From the NCBI RefSeq assembly GCF_015689335.1, contig NZ_CP065053.1, positions 1,612,001-1,676,000 on the forward strand: a DNA stretch of 64,000 nt, read 5' to 3'. The position numbers and the translations under genes were made by a program. Each line of letters begins with the position of its first letter. The stretch's first letter is position 1. Shown here piece by piece: positions 39,561 through 48,131 of the stretch. The notes beneath the pieces are model-generated. The model did not search any database. It was not told the DNA's origin and was given only the letters and a program-made list of their open reading frames with translations. The DNA comes from Massilia antarctica. GTDB lineage: Bacteria; Pseudomonadota; Gammaproteobacteria; Burkholderiales; Burkholderiaceae_D.

Positions 39561-41133
39561 CCGAGCCTTCCTTCGGATAATCGATGCGGTACTCGACCTG
39601 GAACTTGGCCGTGGCGCCCGCCGCCAGGGTCTTTTTCCAGGCCACCACGCCGCGCCGCTGTTCCCAGGTATCGGTGAACGGTTTCGGATCGAACACCGCC
39701 TCGACCTTGACTTCCTCGGCCGTGCTGACGGGCGAGGAATCGAACACCAGCAGCTCGACCGGCGTCTTGTGGCGGTTGACCAGGGTGAACACATCGGCGC
39801 GCACACTGGTGGCGCGGCCGCCGAAGATGCCCTTGCTGCCGGTCTTGCCGGCGACCGGATCGAGCGCGACCTTGACCAGGTCGTCGCGCCCGAACGAGAA
39901 CAGGGCGCGCTCGCCATCTTGCAGGTTCCACTGGGTGGCGCCGATGTAGCCGCCATCGCGGAACAGTTGCATGGTGCCGGCCGGCCACACGCCTTCCGGA
40001 CGGGCCGCTTCGGCCATGACGATGGCAAATTTTTCCAGGCGCGGCGTCACGCGCAGGTGCTGGGTGACCGGCAGCGCCAGGGTCGACAGCACCACCGAGG
40101 TGGCGCGTCCGTCGGCGGCCAGGTTGACCCGGCCCGGCACCTCGAATTCGGTGGCGAAGACGCCCTGCATTTCGCTGATCTCGGCGTCCCCGGGCTTGCT
40201 GGAGTAGCCGGTGATCTGCACCTTTTCCCTCCTGTCCATTGCCAGCGCCGGCGCCGGCGCCGGCGCATAGGCCATCATGCCCGAGGGCGCTTGCGGCGGG
40301 CGGTAGCCCAGCAGCCACGGCTGCGGTTCGCGGCCCGTGGGCGACAGGCGCGGCTGGCTGGTCGACAGGGTCAGCTTGACGTTGCTCCAGTCTTCGCCGG
40401 TGCTTTGCGAAATCGTGGCGAGCCGTTCCAGGTCGACCCGCGACGCGGCCGAGTCGAGGCTGGCGCGGTAGCCCGGCTTCCAGCCGGCATTGTCGCGCTG
40501 GTAGCTCACCGTCAGGGCACCGGCCTTGGCCGCCGCCAGGCGCACCACGATGCTGCGCACATCCTTCTCGTCCGAATTGAGGCCGGCCAGGTCGCGCTCC
40601 ATGGCCGCGATTTTCTTGTCCAGCTCGCGCTGCTGCACGGCCAGCTTCTGGATCTTGAGCAGCGCCTCGCTGGCGCCGCGCCCGAGGGTATCGATCACGC
40701 CGGCCAGCGCCTTGCCATTGTCGGCCCCCTGGGGCTTGGCGCCATCGGCGGCGCCGCCGTTATAGCGTTCCAGGTAGCCCTTGACGATCGCGGCCGATTT
40801 GGCCTCGGCGTCGAGCACGGCCTTCTGGTCCTTGAGGCGCTCGATATCGCCCGCCAGCTTGGCCTCGGCCGGGTTGACGGCTGCGCTGCCGGCCGCGTCG
40901 CGCGCGACCACATCGACCACGCGGATGCCGGCGGCGGCCTGCACGCGCACGGTTTCCAGGTTGAAGTTGGCGGGCAAGCCATCGATGACGACTTCGGTGG
41001 CGCCTGCGGCGACCTGGGCGGTGCGCACCACGGTGGCGCTGGCGGGATACAGGGTAACGGCCGTGACCGGCGCATTGGCAAGGACCATGCCCGGGCTGAG
41101 CAAGGCGAGGGCGGCAAGGACAGGGTAACGCAT
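39544..41133 (-). CDS. DUF4139 (MuiA-like) exported protein
   Basis: Protein of 529 residues with a signal peptide ending GMVLAN. The N-terminal DUF4140 part (VTAVTLYPASATVVRTAQVAAGATEVVIDGLP) is followed by a coiled coil around residues 95-180 (LKDQKAVLDAEAKSAAIVK) and then the DUF4139 beta domain (VSYQRDNAGWKPGYRASLDS) to the end. An Ala/Pro run (APAPAPALAM) links two parts. Relatives are called mucoidy inhibitors, but the role is unproven. Confidence 0.85.
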   Translation of the reverse strand: MRYPVLAALALLSPGMVLANAPVTAVTLYPASATVVRTAQVAAGATEVVIDGLPANFNLETVRVQAAAGIRVVDVVARDAAGSAAVNPAEAKLAGDIERLKDQKAVLDAEAKSAAIVKGYLERYNGGAADGAKPQGADNGKALAGVIDTLGRGASEALLKIQKLAVQQRELDKKIAAMERDLAGLNSDEKDVRSIVVRLAAAKAGALTVSYQRDNAGWKPGYRASLDSAASRVDLERLATISQSTGEDWSNVKLTLSTSQPRLSPTGREPQPWLLGYRPPQAPSGMMAYAPAPAPALAMDRREKVQITGYSSKPGDAEISEMQGVFATEFEVPGRVNLAADGRATSVVLSTLALPVTQHLRVTPRLEKFAIVMAEAARPEGVWPAGTMQLFRDGGYIGATQWNLQDGERALFSFGRDDLVKVALDPVAGKTGSKGIFGGRATSVRADVFTLVNRHKTPVELLVFDSSPVSTAEEVKVEAVFDPKPFTDTWEQRRGVVAWKKTLAAGATAKFQVEYRIDYPKEGSVSGLR

Positions 41134-41355
41134 GATGTGCCTTTCAAAACAGGGAGAAGGAAGAACGCTTGGCATTGAAACGGTTGGGGGCGGAAAAAGG
41201 GGTTAAACCGGCCGATGGACGATGCGTTAGTTTCATATTTACAACAATATAGCGCAAGGGAACGAATATCTTGCAACTTGAACAAGCGTCGGTTAGGCTT
41301 TCGTCCTGATTTCCATTTGGAAATTAAAATTGCAATTAATTTTCGGAAAATACTC

Positions 41356-41979
41356 ATGACCGTCCCTCTTACCCCTCGCGCAGGTGCCGCGCGCGCCCTG
41401 TTCGCCGCCTGCCTGCTGGCCGGCTCCGCCCTGCTGACCGGCTGCGTCAGCCCGATGTATCTCGACACCGCCACCAAGGAAGTTCCGGTAGCGGACATGA
41501 AGAAAGTGGCCAATCCAAAACCGGTCCAGCTCAACTTTGAATTTCTCACCCGGGGCGCCCCGGCAGCGGCCGTGACGAATTTCCTCAAGGATGCCGTCAC
41601 GACCCAGGTCGCGGAAAGCGGCTTGTTCGCGCCCGCCGGCAGCGGCACGCCGGCCGGGATTCTGATGATCTCGCTGAACAATGTGAAAATCGGCGATGAC
41701 CCGACCGGCAAAGCCTTCGTGACCGGCATGACCTTCGGCCTGGCCGGCACCGCGGTGACCGACGGCTACGAATGCACCGTCTCCTACCTTCCGGCAGGCC
41801 AGGGCAAACCCATCGTCAAGATGGCGCGCCATGCGATCCACGTCACCATTGGCAACGCCAGTCCCCCAGCGACCGCCGGCAAGCCGATGGAACACGAGCT
41901 GGCCATCAAGACCATGACCCACGAAGTGCTCAGCAATGCGCTGCGCGATCTGTCGCTCGACCCTGCATTCAACCCATAA
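41356..41979 (+). CDS. Putative lipoprotein of unknown function
   Basis: Protein of 207 residues with lipobox LLTGC near residue 30. The mature part, PVADMKKVANPKPVQLNFEFLTRGAPAAAVTNFLKDAVTTQVAESGLF, resembles periplasmic lipoproteins that assemble with a partner. The sequence GKAFVTGMTFGLAGTAVTDGYECTVSY holds a glycine-rich hydrophobic stretch. The preceding AT-rich leader (41215-41355) is distinctly unlike the neighbourhood. The next gene, 13 bp away, is also a lipoprotein. Confidence 0.7.
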   Translation: MTVPLTPRAGAARALFAACLLAGSALLTGCVSPMYLDTATKEVPVADMKKVANPKPVQLNFEFLTRGAPAAAVTNFLKDAVTTQVAESGLFAPAGSGTPAGILMISLNNVKIGDDPTGKAFVTGMTFGLAGTAVTDGYECTVSYLPAGQGKPIVKMARHAIHVTIGNASPPATAGKPMEHELAIKTMTHEVLSNALRDLSLDPAFNP

Positions 41980-41992
41980 ACAAGGAAGCTCC

Positions 41993-42571
41993 ATGACCTC
42001 GATTTTTCGCCTTACCTCCCTCGTCGCCGCCGGCGCCCTGGCCGTGCAACTGGTCGGCTGCGCGCCGATGAGCATGTCCGTGCCGGCCGCGACGATGGAA
42101 AATGCCGTCAAACTGCGTAACGCTGATTTTGACAAGGTTGCCGTCGGCAGCTTCACCCTGGACGCCAGCAAGAACGCCAGCCTCGACAAGAGCCACAGCA
42201 TCCGCGCCAGCACCGTGGTCGCACCGGGCGGCTCGTTCGCGCAGTACCTGGGCGAGACGCTGAAAGCCGAACTGCTGTCCGCCAGCCTGCTCGACGCCAA
42301 CGCACCGACCGTGATCACCGGCACCCTGACCCAGACCGACGTCGATGCCGCGATCGGTACCGGCAAGGGCGTGCTGGCCGCGCGCTTCGTCGTCACCCGT
42401 GCCGCCCAAGTGCGCTACGACCGCGAACTGAAGGTCGAGTCGAGCTGGGAGTCGTCGTTCATCGGCGCGACCGCCATCCCGCTGGCGGCGCGCGAGTACG
42501 AATTGCAGTACCGCAAGCTGATCGGCGAGCTGCTGGGTGACGAAAAGTTCCGTGCAGCCATCTCCAAATAA
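41993..42571 (+). CDS. Putative lipoprotein, partner of the preceding gene
   Basis: Protein of 192 residues with lipobox LVGC near residue 20. The core FDKVAVGSFTLDASKNASLDKSHSIRAST, then GSFAQYLGETLKAELLSASLLD and VITGTLTQTDVDAAIG, is typical of small envelope lipoproteins that may form oligomeric assemblies. No named family was recognised. An AAGGAAG site precedes the ATG. A good terminator follows 30 bp after the stop. Confidence 0.7.
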   Translation: MTSIFRLTSLVAAGALAVQLVGCAPMSMSVPAATMENAVKLRNADFDKVAVGSFTLDASKNASLDKSHSIRASTVVAPGGSFAQYLGETLKAELLSASLLDANAPTVITGTLTQTDVDAAIGTGKGVLAARFVVTRAAQVRYDRELKVESSWESSFIGATAIPLAAREYELQYRKLIGELLGDEKFRAAISK

Positions 42572-42601
42572 GCCTGTCACAGCGCGGTAAGCCGTCGTAA
42601 A

Positions 42602-42626
42602 AACGCCTGCATCCGCAGGCGTTTTC
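42602..42626. terminator. Rho-independent terminator (bidirectional)
   Basis: AACGCCTGC and GCAGGCGTT form a 9-bp stem with an ATCC loop. T-runs flank on the plus side (TTTTCG) and A-runs (AAAAAC) on the minus side, so it can serve the lipoprotein pair and the convergent LysR gene. Confidence 0.85.
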
Positions 42627-42630
42627 GCAT

Positions 42631-43572
42631 TCAGGCGGCGATCGTTTCGTGCGCGGCCAGCGCCCGTTCCCAGTACGGTGGCGTGCCCACATGGTCGCGC
42701 AGGTAAGCGATGAACAGTTGCGCCTTGACCGGATGCGAACGCCCCGGCAAACGCACCGCGTGGATGCCGTCAGTCACCCTTTCCTCTCCCTGGCTCGCCG
42801 GGCCGAACAGCGGCACCAGCTGCCCGGCGACCAGCGCCTCGCTCGCAAGCCAGCTCGGCAGATGGGCGACGCCGGCGCCGCCGACCGCCGCGTCCAGCAT
42901 GAAATCGACATCGTCGCTGCGCAGGGAGCCGCTCACCGGCAAGGGTTTGTTGCGGTTGACACCATCGAAGCACCACCAGCAAGCCAGCGCGCTGCGGCTG
43001 ACATAGTTCATGCAATTGTGGTCGAGCAAATCGAGCGGGGTGGCCGGCGTGCCGTTGCGCGCCAGGTAGGCCGGGCTGGCGCAGGCAATGCGCCGGCGCG
43101 GCGCCAGGTACGTCGCCAGCAGGTCGCTGTCGGGCAGGGGGCCGAGCCGGACCGCCACATCGACGCGCTGGGCCGACAGGTCGACCACGTCGTCGTTCAG
43201 TTGCAGCTCCAGTTCCATCAGCGGATAGCGGTGCAGGAAATCGCCCACGGCCGGGGCGATGTGGCGGCGCCCGAAAGCGCGCGGGGCGGTGACGGTGAGC
43301 ACGCCGCGCGGCTCGGGATCGACCGCGGTGACGGCCGCCTTGGCTTCGGCCAGCTCGGCCACCAGGTGGCGCGCGCGCGGCAGGAAGCGCTCGCCGGCAT
43401 CGGTCAGCAGCACTAGGCGCGAACCGCGCACGAACAGCTTGGCGCCGACATCCTCTTCAAGCCAGTCGATCCGGCGTGACACCGACGACACCGCCACCTG
43501 CAAGGTCTTGGCGGCGCGCGACAGATTGCCGGCCTCGACCACGGTCAGGAAGCAGTGCAGGGCGTCGAACAT
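42631..43572 (-). CDS. LysR-family transcriptional regulator
   Basis: Protein of 313 residues. The N-terminal winged helix is MFDALHCFLTVVEAGNLSRAAKTLQVAVSSVSRRIDWLEEDVGAKLFVRG. The periplasmic-binding-like effector domain follows (GVLTVTAPRAFGRRHIAPAVGDFL). It is divergent from the metallo-hydrolase gene and probably controls it. Confidence 0.9.
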   Translation of the reverse strand: MFDALHCFLTVVEAGNLSRAAKTLQVAVSSVSRRIDWLEEDVGAKLFVRGSRLVLLTDAGERFLPRARHLVAELAEAKAAVTAVDPEPRGVLTVTAPRAFGRRHIAPAVGDFLHRYPLMELELQLNDDVVDLSAQRVDVAVRLGPLPDSDLLATYLAPRRRIACASPAYLARNGTPATPLDLLDHNCMNYVSRSALACWWCFDGVNRNKPLPVSGSLRSDDVDFMLDAAVGGAGVAHLPSWLASEALVAGQLVPLFGPASQGEERVTDGIHAVRLPGRSHPVKAQLFIAYLRDHVGTPPYWERALAAHETIAA

Positions 43573-43590
43573 GGGAAGGGCTCCGGTGGG

Positions 43591-43607
43591 TTTGCGCACA
43601 GCGCAAA
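43591..43607. promoter_or_regulatory. Palindromic LysR-type operator candidate
   Basis: TTTGCGC-ACA-GCGCAAA is a perfect 7-bp dyad in the 126-bp divergent promoter region. A related GCGCAAGCTTGC element lies at 43642-43653. LysR-type regulators use interrupted dyads in this position. Confidence 0.55.
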
Positions 43608-43698
43608 GATAGTTTGCACATTGCCATATTGTTCCGCGCAGCGCAAGCTTGCATACTGCTGCTTAGCATTTTCCCATCACCTTGACCCGAAAGACGCC

Positions 43699-44667
43699 AT
43701 GACCCACTTGTTCCGCACCCCGCGCACCCTGATCCTGGCGGCCGCCCTTGGCGCAGCCGCCTTCGCCGCCAGCCCTGTCCACGCCGCCGCGCCGATGGCC
43801 AAGGTATCGGCGCCCGGCTATTTCCGCATGATGCTGGGCGACTTCGAAGTAACCGCGCTGTCCGACGGCACCACCGATCTGCCAGTCAACAAACTGCTCA
43901 AGACCGCCCCGGCCAAGATCGACAAGGCGCTGGCCAAGTCCTTCCTGGCCAGCCCGGTCGAAACCTCGTTCAACGCTTACCTGATCAACACCGGAACCAA
44001 GCTGGTGCTGATCGACAGCGGCGCGGGCGGCCTGTTCGGCCCCAACCTGGGCAAGCTGGTGGCGAACCTGAAAGCCTCGGGCTACCAGCCGGAGCAGGTC
44101 GATGAAATCTACATCACCCACCTGCATCCCGATCACGTGGGCGGCATCGCGAAAGACGGCGCGGCGATGTTTGCCAACGCCGTGGTGCGGGCCGACAAGC
44201 GCGATGCCGATTTCTGGCTGAGCCAGGCGAATATGGACAAGGCGCCGGCCGATGCCAAGGGTTTCTTCCAGGGCGCGATGGCCTCGCTCAAGCCCTACAT
44301 CGATGCCAAGCGTTTCCAGCCGTTCGAAGGCGACACGCAACTGGTGCCTGGTGTGAAATCGACGTCCACCTACGGCCACACGGCCGGCCACAGCAGTTAT
44401 GCGGTCGAGAGCGGCGGCAAGAAATTGCTGGTGGTGGGCGACCTGATCCACGTGGGCGCCGTGCAGTTCGACGAGCCTGGTGTGACGATCGCCTTCGATT
44501 CGGACGAGAAAGCCGCCCTGGCCCAGCGCCTGAAAACCTTCAGCGCGGCGGCCAAGGACGGCAGCCTGGTGGGCGCGTCGCACCTGCAATTCCCGGGCAT
44601 TGGCCACGTGCGCAGCGCGGGTAAATCGTATCAGTGGGTGCCGGTCAATTACACGCAGGTGCGTTAA
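43699..44667 (+). CDS. Exported metallo-beta-lactamase-fold hydrolase
   Basis: Protein of 322 residues with signal peptide ending SPVHAA. The zinc motif THLHPDHVGG (HxHxDH), later His in GHTAGHSSY and Asp in VVGDLIHVG complete an MBL metal site. It resembles periplasmic quorum-quenching or aryl-ester hydrolases in general; the substrate is unknown. A LysR regulator diverges from it. Confidence 0.88.
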   Translation: MTHLFRTPRTLILAAALGAAAFAASPVHAAAPMAKVSAPGYFRMMLGDFEVTALSDGTTDLPVNKLLKTAPAKIDKALAKSFLASPVETSFNAYLINTGTKLVLIDSGAGGLFGPNLGKLVANLKASGYQPEQVDEIYITHLHPDHVGGIAKDGAAMFANAVVRADKRDADFWLSQANMDKAPADAKGFFQGAMASLKPYIDAKRFQPFEGDTQLVPGVKSTSTYGHTAGHSSYAVESGGKKLLVVGDLIHVGAVQFDEPGVTIAFDSDEKAALAQRLKTFSAAAKDGSLVGASHLQFPGIGHVRSAGKSYQWVPVNYTQVR

Positions 44668-44794
44668 GGCCGGGGTCGTGCGCGGGTGAGCAGCAAGCCG
44701 GAGCGTGTTTCGATGGTGTTAATATTTGTGCAACGCTGGTATTCCGGTCCGGATCGCCCGCGCCTCCCCATCGACACCACCGGAGAACACCGTC

Positions 44795-45631
44795 ATGACG
44801 AATCGAGGCAAATCGCTGTTGGCCGTCGTTTGCGCACTCGCGTGCGCAAACCCGGCGCTGGCGCAGATCGGCGCGCGCACCAGCATCGGCAATGTGCGCT
44901 ACATCCTGACCGACCTCGACCCGAACGATGGCATTGCGCCGTCGCTCTCGCCGCTGGCCAGCGCGCCGCTGGCGATGACGTCGCTGGTCACGACGGAGAC
45001 TTACGACGGGCTGCGCCACGCGTACTCCCCGCATTCGCTCGAGGGCGACACGCCGATGGCCCCCGTGGCCGACGCCCAATCCTACCTCAGTGCCCCCGAC
45101 GGCAGGCCGCTGACGCAACTGGATTCGGCGGCGAAGGTCGAGGGCGGGTCGCTGAGCGGTATGACCCTGGAGACGTCGGCATACAATAACGCCAGCGTGG
45201 GCTACCTGCACGTGACCAGCGGGGCTCAGGTCAATATGGCCCCGTTTATCCTGTCGCCGATGACCTCGATCACGTTCTCGATCGACTACGCATTCGACTC
45301 CGCGATCGCCCCCTTGCCGGACGGCTTGACATATACCCAGATCTACTCGAGCGTGGCATTCACGTTTGTGGTCACGCCGCCGGGCGACTATATCGGTGTG
45401 GCGGACGGCGCCACCTATATGTACGGCGAAAACATGCAGGGTACGGCCGGGCCGGGCATCCTGAACGCCTCTTACGAGAACCGCGTTGCCAACGACATGG
45501 TGAGTTATGTGTCGTTCAATTCCTGGACGACCGCCACATCCAATATACCGGCGCCGGTACCGGAACCGATGACCTGGGCCATGCTGCTGGCCGGACTGGG
45601 CATCGTGGTGGCGGCGCGGCGCCGGGCGTAA
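44795..45631 (+). CDS. PEP-CTERM sorting-signal protein
   Basis: Secreted protein of 278 residues. The signal peptide ends ANPALAQ. The C-terminus VPEPMTWAMLLAGLGIVVAARRRA is a textbook PEP-CTERM tripartite signal (Pro-Glu-Pro, hydrophobic helix, Arg cluster) recognised by exosortase. The middle is Ser/Thr-rich beta structure without a known domain. Exosortase genes are not in this window. Such proteins are linked to exopolysaccharide matrices. Confidence 0.88.
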   Translation: MTNRGKSLLAVVCALACANPALAQIGARTSIGNVRYILTDLDPNDGIAPSLSPLASAPLAMTSLVTTETYDGLRHAYSPHSLEGDTPMAPVADAQSYLSAPDGRPLTQLDSAAKVEGGSLSGMTLETSAYNNASVGYLHVTSGAQVNMAPFILSPMTSITFSIDYAFDSAIAPLPDGLTYTQIYSSVAFTFVVTPPGDYIGVADGATYMYGENMQGTAGPGILNASYENRVANDMVSYVSFNSWTTATSNIPAPVPEPMTWAMLLAGLGIVVAARRRA

Positions 45632-45634
45632 GCA

Positions 45635-46249
45635 TCAACACCCTCGGCCCGCCACGGGCGGTGTCCCGCCTTCGGCGACAGGAGAAGGAAACAGGCCCGA
45701 CTTCCATGCGAGCAGGAAAAGGCGGACCCGCAGTTCCTTCCTGAGCGCTTTCGTCAAGCCGATGTCGCTGGCAACGATGTCGGCATGCAGCTGGTCGTCG
45801 GGCAAGGCCGTGTCGTACACGCGGATGCGCGCTGCGGTCACATCCACATGTACGGCACGGACTTGCGCCGCTACGAAGGTGACAACCCCCAGGTAGGTCC
45901 GCTCGGGCTGGGGTGCCCGGTCTGGCGAACCGCGCCGGATACGTTCGGCGTGGGCTTCGCCGTCCCGGTGCAGCGCTGGCAGGCTTTGCTGCAATTCGAC
46001 CTGGAGGCGCTGTACCGACGCACCATACTTGAATGCATCGAGAACGAACGTCTCATCGATGTCTCCCGTTGGCGTGGTGTGGGCAGGCGCGAAGACAAAT
46101 CGCGCGAGCGTCTCGTCATCGTGCACTGGCCCGGAAGAACTGCTGCTGACGCGGACTTGCTGGCAACTACCGTCAGCATCGATGCCAAGGACAAAGTCAA
46201 CGAAGTCGCGCCGCGCTCCCCGATAGCTGCCGATCGCTTCACAGCCCAT
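45635..46249 (-). CDS. Unrecognised protein, second gene of a two-gene cassette
   Basis: Protein of 204 residues with no signal or membrane segment. Visible features are DFVDFVLGIDADGSCQQV near the start, a central basic stretch and the C-terminal DQLHADIVASDIGLTKALRKELRVRLFLLAWKSG. It starts 8 bp after the stop of the 180-residue gene, so both are co-transcribed. No family comes to mind. The pairing of two small cytoplasmic proteins in an island between conserved genes recalls toxin/immunity or defence pairs, but nothing in the sequence proves that. Confidence 0.6.
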   Translation of the reverse strand: MGCEAIGSYRGARRDFVDFVLGIDADGSCQQVRVSSSSSGPVHDDETLARFVFAPAHTTPTGDIDETFVLDAFKYGASVQRLQVELQQSLPALHRDGEAHAERIRRGSPDRAPQPERTYLGVVTFVAAQVRAVHVDVTAARIRVYDTALPDDQLHADIVASDIGLTKALRKELRVRLFLLAWKSGLFPSPVAEGGTPPVAGRGC

Positions 46250-46257
46250 ATGCAGGT

Positions 46258-46800
46258 CTACGCCGCGATAATTTCATGTAGTGGCGCGGGCAGCACGCCG
46301 CCTGTCCAGGTACCGGATGTCACCTTGCCGGCATTTGCCGCGGACCAGGCGAACTCGCCATCGGCATCGAAATCCATGCTCGCGTACGCATCGGCATGGC
46401 GCCAGAAGGCCGCCACTGTTCCGTCGTTCAATAACATCAGCGTCGGCGCGGGAATGCCTGCCAACAAGAGCATGATCAATCCGCGCTGGGCGGCGTTGGT
46501 ACGGGCCGTATCAGGTGCGGCAACCGGCGCAGTCGACCAGTTCGCCGGCCTGGCACGCAGGTGTTCGATTTCATTAAGCTGGTCCGCATACGCGTCGACC
46601 AGGGTTGCGCTTAACACATCCGCCCGGGCTGGCATGGAAGCGAGGAGGGCGCACGCCGAATCGGACAAGGCGCCGGCCTTGCTTTGGATCTCGGCCAGGG
46701 CCCCACACACCCTTCCGCCACGCTCACCGACCCTGCTTGCGGCTCCGGTAGTGGTGGCGCGGTAGTCCAGATTTCCCCATGACACGCGTTTCGGTTTCAT
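46258..46800 (-). CDS. Unrecognised protein, first gene of a two-gene cassette
   Basis: Protein of 180 residues, cytoplasmic. It starts KPKRVSWGNLDYRATTTGAA. The middle is helical (ALAEIQSKAGALSDSACALL and VDAYADQLNEIEHL). The C-terminus has LMLLNDGTVAAFWRHADAYASMDFDADGEFAW, a beta pattern with an aromatic-acidic cluster, then TSGTWTGGVLPAPL. No family was recognised. It precedes the 204-residue gene by 8 bp. Confidence 0.6.
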   Translation of the reverse strand: MKPKRVSWGNLDYRATTTGAASRVGERGGRVCGALAEIQSKAGALSDSACALLASMPARADVLSATLVDAYADQLNEIEHLRARPANWSTAPVAAPDTARTNAAQRGLIMLLLAGIPAPTLMLLNDGTVAAFWRHADAYASMDFDADGEFAWSAANAGKVTSGTWTGGVLPAPLHEIIAA

Positions 46801-46904
46801 GCCGTCTCCACATTAGCCAAGGCTGCTCGGCTCGCAACACAGGCGCGTCGAGAAACTGAACAGGAAGTCCATCGCAATATTGGACCTGATGCCGGGTTAA
46901 TGGT

Positions 46905-47639
46905 TCATTGTCGCGTCTCTGACGTGACGTCCGCCACAAAATCACGCACGGCGCTAGCTGAATGACGAGGGCAGGTTTGCAGCAGCAGATGCGGCCCGCG
47001 TAGCGCAACCAGACGCCAGTCCGGGCACAGCGAGGCCAGCAGGCGTGCGGCCGCGGCGGGAACGATGCAGTCGCGCGTCGCTTGCAGGTACAGCACCGGC
47101 ACCGCGATGGTCCGTGCGCGCGCCGTGTAGTCGACCGCCATCACTTCCCGCAAACGCGAACGCAGACGCGCTTGCGGCACCTGGTCGAGCGCGCGGCGCA
47201 AAGCCCGGCGCAAGGCCAGGGGTGCACCGAAGCCGAGCAGGAAGGGAGCAATCAGGACAGTCAACTTGGACGACATCGGCAGCAGGCTGACCAGGGGTCC
47301 GAGCGGCGCCAGGAGCGGGCGCGGCGTACGCGCAAACGTGCAGCACAGCACCAGCCCGATCAATCCGGGCGGGCGCGCCGCAGCCAGTGCAATGGCGACC
47401 GGGCCGGAGAAGGATTCGCCGACCAGCACGAAAGGACGGTCGAGCGGCAACTGCGCGCGCGCATGCTCGGTCAGGCCGGCATAACCGAGCGCCAGCGCGG
47501 GCGGATACGAGATGACAATGGCCTCGACCCGGTCCCCAAGCGCGGAAACGAAGCCGGCGAACAGGTCGCCGCTTCCATCCATTCCAGGAAGCAGGACCAA
47601 GGTCGCCATGGCGGCATGCGGACCTTGATGCTCAGTCAT
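46905..47639 (-). CDS. Alpha/beta-hydrolase
   Basis: Protein of 244 residues. It shows VLLPGMDGSGDLFAGFV at the N-terminus, nucleophile elbow VGESFSGPVAI, catalytic Asp in QATRDCIVP and His in LRGPHLLLQ. There is no signal peptide. The substrate is unknown. An in-frame ATG at 47609 (directly before TLVLLPG) is an alternative start; neither has a strong ribosome site. Confidence 0.8.
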   Translation of the reverse strand: MTEHQGPHAAMATLVLLPGMDGSGDLFAGFVSALGDRVEAIVISYPPALALGYAGLTEHARAQLPLDRPFVLVGESFSGPVAIALAAARPPGLIGLVLCCTFARTPRPLLAPLGPLVSLLPMSSKLTVLIAPFLLGFGAPLALRRALRRALDQVPQARLRSRLREVMAVDYTARARTIAVPVLYLQATRDCIVPAAAARLLASLCPDWRLVALRGPHLLLQTCPRHSASAVRDFVADVTSETRQ

Positions 47640-48131
47640 TGCGGTTCATGTCAACATCTTCTTTTAGCAAGCATTGCGCGCGTGGCCTCGGCACGCTCTC
47701 CCAGCTTCCATGACAACGTTTAGCGCAATTATAGGCGTCAACTTCAATGGGGAGACGATACGACGGCGGCGCCAAGCTGGCCGCGGGCGCGGCAAGGCGA
47801 TCCGGGCGATCGCACGCTGACAATATTTGCCAGTACCATGGCAAAAAACACAAAACAAGCGACAATTTTTTAACAGTGAATACCTTTTTGTCATGTAAAA
47901 AGCCGGTGAAAGGCTCTGGCACGAAGGTTGCTCATATCCAACTATCGCCGGTACCGACGTGTAACACCGGACCGCGATGCCCACCAACAGATTGAAAGGG
48001 CAAACCCCGCGAAAGCGGGCGACGCAAAACCACGGGTCTACGTGCGGCGCACTGCGCTTCATATGACAGCCGGGTTGCCAGCCAAACGGCCGGATGCTTT
48101 CAAACGGATCACAACCTTATTGGAGTTCCAC
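47640..48131 (+). promoter_or_regulatory. Long leader region before the riboswitch-controlled gene
   Basis: This 492-bp gap has an AT-rich block at about 47815-47905, unusual in this GC-rich genome and the likely promoter area, followed by the GEMM aptamer at 47990-48085. No gene was found in it. Confidence 0.55.
47990..48085 (+). ncRNA. Cyclic-di-GMP-I riboswitch (GEMM)
   Basis: The class-I c-di-GMP aptamer core is readable. AAAGGGCAAACC (47995-48006) leads into the P2 hairpin CCCGC-GAAA-GCGGG with its GNRA tetraloop (48006-48019). GACGCAAAACCACGGGTCTA (48021-48040) supplies the ligand-binding strand and tetraloop receptor. The 3' strand is GACAGCCGGGTTGCC (48065-48079). It lies about 47 nt before the ATG of the next gene on the same strand. 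No textbook terminator follows, so control may act on translation or on a less obvious hairpin. Confidence 0.88.

Noticed and set aside
46724..47008. 94-codon minus-strand ORF between the cassette and hydrolase genes
   Set aside because: It overlaps both neighbours, is Arg-rich and has no support.
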